Source of the DNA: an uncultured Methanobrevibacter sp.
Lineage (GTDB): Archaea > Methanobacteriota > Methanobacteria > Methanobacteriales > Methanobacteriaceae
Direction of reading: 5' to 3'
Length of the DNA: 7,592 nucleotides
Assembly: GCA_900317865.1 (NCBI GenBank)
Contig: ONIK01000078.1
Span: forward strand, 1 to 7,592
This document shows positions 1 to 4,787 of this stretch, piece by piece (positions within the stretch are counted from its first letter, which is position 1; each line of letters starts with the position of its first letter). The position numbers and the translations under genes were made by a program. A model generated the notes under the pieces. That model was not told the origin of the DNA and made no database searches. It worked only from the letters and a program-made list of their open reading frames with translations.

Positions 1-3000
1 CAGCATAACTAACAACAGCAGTAACATTCTCAGTCAAACCAGAAACAACAACAGAAGCAACACCATCAACAATAGAAGCCTCATAAACCACACCATTAAC
101 CTCAACAGAAACAATACCAGTAGCATCAGCCAAACCAGAAACAACAACAGTAGCATTCTCACCAACAGTAATTGCTTCACAGCTTGCCTCAATATTCAAA
201 TCTTTTTTAGGTAGAATACTTTCAACAACAATTATGCTGTGTAACTCTAAAATAGTATCACCAGTAGCCTCAAAGAATAAATTATTATTTTTATAAACAT
301 TATCGCTTATATCAAGATTACTAACACTTATTGAATTGGCAGAAGCATTCCAGACATCACCTGCAGTAATGTTATTGAATACAATATTTCCTTCACCTCT
401 TTGAGCACTAGCTGCAAATACATATAAACTGGATTTGCTTGAATTAGTTATGTCAATTCCTTCAAAAATAGTTTTAGCACCAACAGTTAATGATTTACTA
501 TATTTTTTAGAAAGCAAATCTGCATTTTCAGAAATATAAACCTTTTTAACAGTATTTGATGAAGCATTATTCGTTAATATTAATACTGATTGTGGATAAA
601 CGGCACATCCTCCGGAATTCTTATTTAAGATTACTTCATTTTCACCTGAATTAACAAATCCAGTAATGTTATAAACCACTAAACCATAGCCTCTATTACC
701 ATAGCCACCAAGATTTCCCTGGTCTCTGTAATGTGCAATAGGAGTTATAACTTGATTATTTATCGTTACAATCCATTTTAAATAATCGCCAGTTGCTACA
801 TTATCCCAATTATAAGGAATATAAAGCAATGCTTCAGCAATGGCTGAATTGTTTTCTATAATAAATGTTTCGCTCCTATTTGTGCTTGAAGATGACATGT
901 AAGATGCATCAGGTGCATTTATAATAATTACATCACCAGTAATTTCATATTCTCTTGTGATTTCACTATTGTTTAGTTTAGGGTATGCATAATCTTTTCC
1001 CAAATAACCATTATAACGAACAGGCAGTGAAAAGGTAAATGAAGAATCACTTACAATTACTGTGTAATTGGCTAAAGAATTAACTGCACCATATACAGTG
1101 TTTTCATCCACTGGCCTGATTTTTGTATCAACAAATGTGAAAACATTATCTTCACCAACGACAAAATTATCAATTACAAAGGAAGCAATTTCGGTATTTT
1201 CACTTAAAACTTTAACTTGTATATTTTTACCATCATCAGTACCGTTATTGACGACTGTCAGTGTTAATGTATTGTTTACTCCCGCCTGAATTGTATTTGT
1301 ATACTCTGTTTTTAAATTAGCGGAAGAGCTTACATTTAATTTTGATTCAACTACTACAATCTTATGTAGAGAAAGAATAGTTCCTCCCGTAGCTTCAAAA
1401 AACAATACATTATTCTTTTCGATATCATTGCTAACATCCAATGTAAACATTTCAAGAGAACTAGAATTGCCTTGCCATACATTAGTGATATTATTTCCAT
1501 TGAATATTATGTTTCCTTCATCGATTTCTGCACTGGCTGCGAATACATATAAATCTGATTTTAATACAAAAGCATTATTGATATTATCCAATTTTGTTAA
1601 TTCACCGACTGTAGAATTTAAGGAATATTGTTTAGAAAGTAAATCTGCATTTTCAGTGATATATACTTTTTTAATAGTGTTTGCCAATGAATTATTAGTC
1701 AATACCATTAAGGATGACGGATATACAGCACATCCACTTCTGACTTTTGTTAATTCAAAGAGGTTATTGCCTGATTTTATAAATTCAGTTACATTATAAA
1801 CTACCAGACCATATCCTCTATTACCATAGCCGCCAAGATTGGCCTGATCCCTATAATGAGCTATTGGAGTAACAAAATTATTGTTGAATACTGCATGCCA
1901 CCTGTTATAATCTCCGGTTTCAATACTATCCCAGTTATATGGAACATAAAGCAATGCTTCAGCAACATCATTTCTATAATTTAACGTGAAGTTTTCAACC
2001 CGATATGTATCGGTTGAAGATGCATATTTTGTATAAGGTGAATTTACAATAATCACATCACCAGTAATATTATATACGCGTGTGATTTTGTCATTGAATT
2101 CTTGAGGATATGCATAGTCTTTTCCTAAATAACCATTATAGATAATAGGGAATGTAAAATTGGTAGAATTAATTAAGCCGTTTTCATCTTCAACAACAAC
2201 AGTATAATTAGCCAATTTATGGGTAACATTAAATACTGAACTTTCATCCAATGGTCTTAAAACCGGATCAATGAATGAGAATTTATAGTAATTGCCTGCT
2301 TCATAATCTTCAACAATAAAATCAGCAATTTCTGTGTTTTCACTTAAAATTTTAATTTTTACATTTTTACTGGATTTTATACCAATATTTTCAACAGTTA
2401 AAGTTAAAGTATTGTTTATGCCCGCCTGAATAGTGTTGGTGTACTCTGTTTTTAAATAAGAATATGCACCCGGACTGTTATCAATAATCTTTATTTGAGC
2501 TGCCAAACTGCTTCCGTCATAGTAATCATCACCTGAATAAGAAATCAGTGCACCATAAGTTCCGCAAGGCAATCCTTCAAGAGAAATGTTTGCCAATCCA
2601 TTGTTAATTTCACCAATATAATATTTACCGATGAATATTGATACAGTACCTGTAGCGTCATCAGATACTCTGACTAAAGCATTTTCACCATAAAATATTG
2701 TATCATTAACAAGTTCTAACTTTGAAAATACACCAGTAATATTTAATGTTTGAATATTTGATGCAATTTCAGTATAATAATTATCCTTATAATGAATAGC
2801 CTGTAATGTGTAATTACCAGGTTCAAAAAGCAAATCTTTAAAAATCACATTACCGTTTTTGGTTTGTCCAGTAACATTATATATTTCAATATTGGCATTA
2901 TTTTTTACGATAAGAGTGACATTCTGATTGATTGCATAAATATCTTCAATATATCCATCATCACTATTACTTACACCATTTTCTCCCCAATAAGTTACAT

Positions 3001-4687
3001 TTTCAAGTAAAATACTGCCTTCAACCCTGTAAATTGCATTTAAAAGTGTATTGTTTACCTTATAAATTGCTGTAGCAGCATACTCACTATCATCAACATT
3101 TAAAATTAATTCAACTGAATCTGCTGAATTATTTAAAAATGTAGAATTTGAGATGGTGTATGAAGTTCTATCTGCGAATATTGCAGATCCATAATTAGCT
3201 TCATTAAAAGTAAAATCAGTACCATTAATATCTATGAATTTAGCATATGAAGATATTGCTCCACCGGCTGTAGCTTTATTATATTTAAATTCTGAATTTG
3301 TAATTTCTGTTTTTGTAGTGGAAGTTGTTCCTGTAACATAATTATATAATGCACCACCCCTTTGAGCAGAATTACTGATAAAAGTAGCATTATCTACAAC
3401 AGTTCCATAACTTCCAAGAAAAACTGCACCAGCATCAGAAGTTGCATTGTTGTTTTCAAATAATGAATTGAAGAGTTGATGTTTATAGCTTGAAAAATAA
3501 ATCGCACCGGCATAATCTGCAGTATTATTCTTAAATATTGAATTATTTACAACACAGAACCTATTAGAGATATATACTGCACCACCACTTTTTAAAGCTT
3601 TATTTCTTATGAATTCAGAGGAATTTACCTCTGAAGATTCCTGATTAAAAAAGATTGCTCCACCAAAATTTAATGCGAAATTGTTATAAAAATGAGAGCC
3701 AGTTACAATTGCTTTTGAATAAGCATAAATTGCTCCACCACTTTTATCCGCAGTATTATTTTCAAAAATACAATTCACAAAATTTGTTAAAACAGCAGAA
3801 CTGGTAGTATATACAGCACCGCCACCAGTAGTTCCAGGACTATAACAGTTATAGAATTTAGAATTTTTTATAATTCCATTTGGAACATTCCAATACAAAG
3901 CACCGCCCAAAGTACCATTTGAAAGATTAAATATTAAATTATCAATTGTTGTACCTTCTCCAATTACAGATAATGAACCACCGTTGGAACCTTTATTACT
4001 GGTAAAATTATTATTTCTAATATTTACATTATTTCCTTTTGAATATATTGCCCCACCCCATTTAGAAGCATTATTTTTTATAAATACTGAATTTTCAATT
4101 ATTCCATTATTTCCATTCCACCAAACGGCCCCTCCATGGCCACCAGCAGAATTAGATTCAAATGTAGAATTTGCAATAAGACCGTTATTTCCAGTCCAAT
4201 AAACTGCTCCACCACCCTCATAATTATAGGAGGTGTCTGTACCAGTAGCTTTATTGTTTATAAAAGAGGAATTGGCTAAAATTCCATTTTCACCTCCCCA
4301 ATAAATAGCTCCGGCCAGTTTATCATTACCGCTTTTAATAGTAACATTATTTAAAATAACATTGTCTGCAGAAATTCTAAAAGCTCTAATAGTATTATTT
4401 GCATCTATAATATGGCCATTACCATTAATAGTCATATTTTTTGAAATTAATATAGTATTCTCACCATCATATCGAATATAATCTTTTTCAAGATTGATAG
4501 TAGAATTACCACTATCTACCAAAGATTGTAATGTCGTAAATGAATTATCATTAGCAGATAATAACTCATTATCCCCAGCTTGAAGTTCTTGAGTTGAATT
4601 ATGATTATCAATTGCACTAACTCCCTGCAAAGTTAGTAAAATCAATAATATAATCAACAAAAGAATTTTTTTATTAAAATTTATCAT
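1..4687 (-). CDS. Large secreted adhesin-like protein: beta-helix coils, Ig-like domains and two CARDB/DUF3344-like modules (3' end outside window)
   Basis: The reading frame is open for 1562 codons from ATG at 4687-4685 and runs off the window at position 1. Residues 1-25 form a signal peptide: MINFNKK, a Leu/Ile core, then a likely cut after GVSA. Residues ~49-515 are a right-handed beta-helix with about fifteen GGA[IV]Y...N.S.F..N.A coils. Residues ~515-650 are beta-rich and unassigned. Residues ~652-735 are an Ig-like domain (GENALVRV...DATGTVSI...YSGDDYY). Residues ~744-1124 and ~1125-1489 are two homologous modules, each a CARDB-like domain (LKTEYTNTIQAG) plus a DUF3344-like domain (YNGYLGKDYAYP...GYGNRGYGLVVYN...GCAVYP). 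From ~1492 a further Ig-like domain begins and is cut by the window. The family is typical of surface adhesin-like proteins of gut methanogens, and a binding or stalk role outside the cell is inferred. No enzyme motif was seen and the ligand is unknown. The C-terminal anchor is not visible. The start is supported by GGTGA five bases upstream and by the signal peptide. Confidence 0.93.
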   Translation of the reverse strand, partial: MINFNKKILLLIILLILLTLQGVSAIDNHNSTQELQAGDNELLSANDNSFTTLQSLVDSGNSTINLEKDYIRYDGENTILISKNMTINGNGHIIDANNTIRAFRISADNVILNNVTIKSGNDKLAGAIYWGGENGILANSSFINNKATGTDTSYNYEGGGAVYWTGNNGLIANSTFESNSAGGHGGAVWWNGNNGIIENSVFIKNNASKWGGAIYSKGNNVNIRNNNFTSNKGSNGGSLSVIGEGTTIDNLIFNLSNGTLGGALYWNVPNGIIKNSKFYNCYSPGTTGGGAVYTTSSAVLTNFVNCIFENNTADKSGGAIYAYSKAIVTGSHFYNNFALNFGGAIFFNQESSEVNSSEFIRNKALKSGGAVYISNRFCVVNNSIFKNNTADYAGAIYFSSYKHQLFNSLFENNNATSDAGAVFLGSYGTVVDNATFISNSAQRGGALYNYVTGTTSTTKTEITNSEFKYNKATAGGAISSYAKFIDINGTDFTFNEANYGSAIFADRTSYTISNSTFLNNSADSVELILNVDDSEYAATAIYKVNNTLLNAIYRVEGSILLENVTYWGENGVSNSDDGYIEDIYAINQNVTLIVKNNANIEIYNVTGQTKNGNVIFKDLLFEPGNYTLQAIHYKDNYYTEIASNIQTLNITGVFSKLELVNDTIFYGENALVRVSDDATGTVSIFIGKYYIGEINNGLANISLEGLPCGTYGALISYSGDDYYDGSSLAAQIKIIDNSPGAYSYLKTEYTNTIQAGINNTLTLTVENIGIKSSKNVKIKILSENTEIADFIVEDYEAGNYYKFSFIDPVLRPLDESSVFNVTHKLANYTVVVEDENGLINSTNFTFPIIYNGYLGKDYAYPQEFNDKITRVYNITGDVIIVNSPYTKYASSTDTYRVENFTLNYRNDVAEALLYVPYNWDSIETGDYNRWHAVFNNNFVTPIAHYRDQANLGGYGNRGYGLVVYNVTEFIKSGNNLFELTKVRSGCAVYPSSLMVLTNNSLANTIKKVYITENADLLSKQYSLNSTVGELTKLDNINNAFVLKSDLYVFAASAEIDEGNIIFNGNNITNVWQGNSSSLEMFTLDVSNDIEKNNVLFFEATGGTILSLHKIVVVESKLNVSSSANLKTEYTNTIQAGVNNTLTLTVVNNGTDDGKNIQVKVLSENTEIASFVIDNFVVGEDNVFTFVDTKIRPVDENTVYGAVNSLANYTVIVSDSSFTFSLPVRYNGYLGKDYAYPKLNNSEITREYEITGDVIIINAPDASYMSSSSTNRSETFIIENNSAIAEALLYIPYNWDNVATGDYLKWIVTINNQVITPIAHYRDQGNLGGYGNRGYGLVVYNITGFVNSGENEVILNKNSGGCAVYPQSVLILTNNASSNTVKKVYISENADLLSKKYSKSLTVGAKTIFEGIDITNSSKSSLYVFAASAQRGEGNIVFNNITAGDVWNASANSISVSNLDISDNVYKNNNLFFEATGDTILELHSIIVVESILPKKDLNIEASCEAITVGENATVVVSGLADATGIVSVEVNGVVYEASIVDGVASVVVSGLTENVTAVVSYA
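2..172 (-). other. Ig-like domain segment with switched codon use (A/C-rich plus strand)
   Basis: This encodes VGENATVVVSGLADATGIVS, a typical archaeal Ig-like repeat opening, and continues to ENVTAVVSYA. Of its 57 codons, 50 end in T and 7 in G, and none ends in A or C. The gene upstream uses A- and T-ending codons freely. On the plus strand all 57 third positions are therefore A or C. In positions 1-120 the plus strand has 94 A+C of 120 bases. Confidence 0.85.
35..150 (-). repeat. 20-bp exact direct repeat within the Ig-like segment
   Basis: The 20 bases at 35-54 recur exactly at 131-150, 96 bp (32 codons) apart and in the same frame. Both copies encode VVVSGL, once as VVVSGLT and once as VVVSGLA. 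The match extends to 26 of 28 bases at 31-58 versus 127-154. Confidence 0.85.
205..1317 (-). repeat. CARDB-like plus DUF3344-like module, copy B
   Basis: Residues ~1125-1489. The order of landmarks is the same as in copy A: NLKTEYTNTIQAGVNNTLTL, YNGYLGKDYAYP, LLYIPYNWDN, HYRDQGNLGGYGNRGYG, GCAVYP, NADLLSKKYS and LHSIIVVES. It is slightly shorter than copy A because it lacks part of the VEDENG segment that joins the CARDB-like and DUF3344-like parts. The Ig-like region starts directly after it. Confidence 0.8.
1318..2460 (-). repeat. CARDB-like plus DUF3344-like module, copy A
   Basis: Residues ~744-1124. The copy opens with YLKTEYTNTIQAGINNTLTL (CARDB-like, about 95 residues). It continues with YNGYLGKDYAYP, LLYVPYNWDS, HYRDQANLGGYGNRGYG, GCAVYP and NADLLSKQYS, and ends with a LHKIVVVES strand. 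The second part resembles DUF3344, a domain of unknown function in archaeal surface proteins. Copy B follows directly, with the same order and landmarks. DNA identity is patchy, so the duplication is not recent. Confidence 0.8.
3145..4330 (-). repeat. Beta-helix coil repeats of the minus-strand protein
   Basis: About fifteen imperfect repeats of roughly 20-35 residues follow the pattern GGA[IVL][YF]...N.S.F..N.A (residues ~120-515). Examples are GGAIYW, GGAVYW, GAVWW, GGAIYS, GGALYW, GGAVYI and GSAIFA, each followed by an NSxF..NxA strand. The pattern is that of polymorphic-outer-membrane-type beta-helix repeats. Several early coils share a Trp plus NNGI variant (YWTGNNGLI, WWNGNNGII), which suggests recent local duplication. 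Coils further from the N-terminus are more varied. Confidence 0.85.
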
Positions 4688-4692
4688 ACTTT

Positions 4693-4697
4693 TCACC
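4693..4697 (-). promoter_or_regulatory. Ribosome binding site of the minus-strand gene
   Basis: The minus strand reads GGTGA, which matches the core complementary to the 3' end of archaeal 16S rRNA. It lies five bases before the ATG at 4687 and supports this start. Confidence 0.75.
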
Positions 4698-4700
4698 AAA

Positions 4701-4725
4701 TAATTATTAATTAAATTAATAATTA
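4701..4725. repeat. Perfect 25-bp A/T palindrome (12-bp arms, 1-base centre)
   Basis: The arm TAATTATTAATT (4701-4712) is exactly repeated in inverted orientation at 4714-4725 around A4713. It lies between the shared TATA-like element and the ribosome site of the minus gene, over that gene's predicted transcription start. It could be an operator for a dimeric regulator. An all-A/T palindrome in an AT-rich spacer can also arise by chance, so the role is uncertain. Confidence 0.55.
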
Positions 4726-4730
4726 ATTGA

Positions 4731-4742
4731 ATATTTATATTA
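4731..4742. promoter_or_regulatory. Candidate TATA box, readable in both directions
   Basis: The sequence reads TTTATATTA (4734-4742) on the plus strand and ATATAAATAT (4740-4731) on the minus strand. Both resemble the archaeal TATA box. A start about 25 bases downstream would fall near 4763 for the plus gene and near 4709 for the minus gene, leaving each ribosome site in the leader. In such AT-rich DNA other TATA-like stretches exist, for example ATATAAATTTTA at 4749-4760. That one would leave too short a leader for the plus gene. Confidence 0.5.
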
Positions 4743-4774
4743 CAAATGATATAAATTTTATTTAATTAACATAT

Positions 4775-4779
4775 GGGAG
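4775..4779 (+). promoter_or_regulatory. Ribosome binding site of the plus-strand gene
   Basis: GGGAG lies eight bases before ATG 4788. It decides between that start and the in-frame ATG at 4773. With the earlier start the ribosome site would be inside the coding region, and the product would gain the five residues MGELI before the signal peptide. Confidence 0.7.
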
Positions 4780-4787
4780 AACTGATT

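Larger units (their letters stand above)
4688..4787. promoter_or_regulatory. Divergent intergenic control region
   Basis: These 100 bp separate the two start codons and are almost entirely A/T apart from the two ribosome sites. Both genes must be transcribed from here, since no other gene lies between them. The region contains a TATA-like element, a perfect A/T palindrome and both Shine-Dalgarno sequences. Predicted leaders are short, about 20-25 bases. That transcription starts here is inferred from layout; no start sites are known. Confidence 0.8.

Noticed and set aside
1..180. Possible CRISPR array or satellite from repeated AACAAC-type units
   Set aside because: The repeats are uneven in spacing, stay in the reading frame and encode an Ig-like strand pattern. 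There are no constant repeat and spacer lengths.
1068..1289. 73-codon open frame on the plus strand
   Set aside because: It is antisense to the continuous minus-strand gene, has no clear ribosome site, and its product is a reverse-strand reading of Ig/CARDB-type sequence.
1428..1799. 123-codon open frame on the plus strand
   Set aside because: It lies wholly opposite the DUF3344-like copy A, where the minus strand shows clear homology to copy B. It is an antisense shadow.
3984..4202. 72-codon open frame on the plus strand with Pro/Phe-rich product
   Set aside because: It is antisense to the GGA[IV]Y beta-helix coils, and the Pro-rich reading comes from complementing Gly-rich codons.
4773..4775. 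Upstream in-frame ATG as start of the plus-strand gene
   Set aside because: It would place the GGGAG ribosome site inside the gene. ATG 4788 gives a well-spaced ribosome site and a standard signal peptide.
4688..4787. A small gene, tRNA or riboswitch in the spacer
   Set aside because: The spacer is only 100 bp, nearly all A/T, and too short and unstructured apart from the palindrome.
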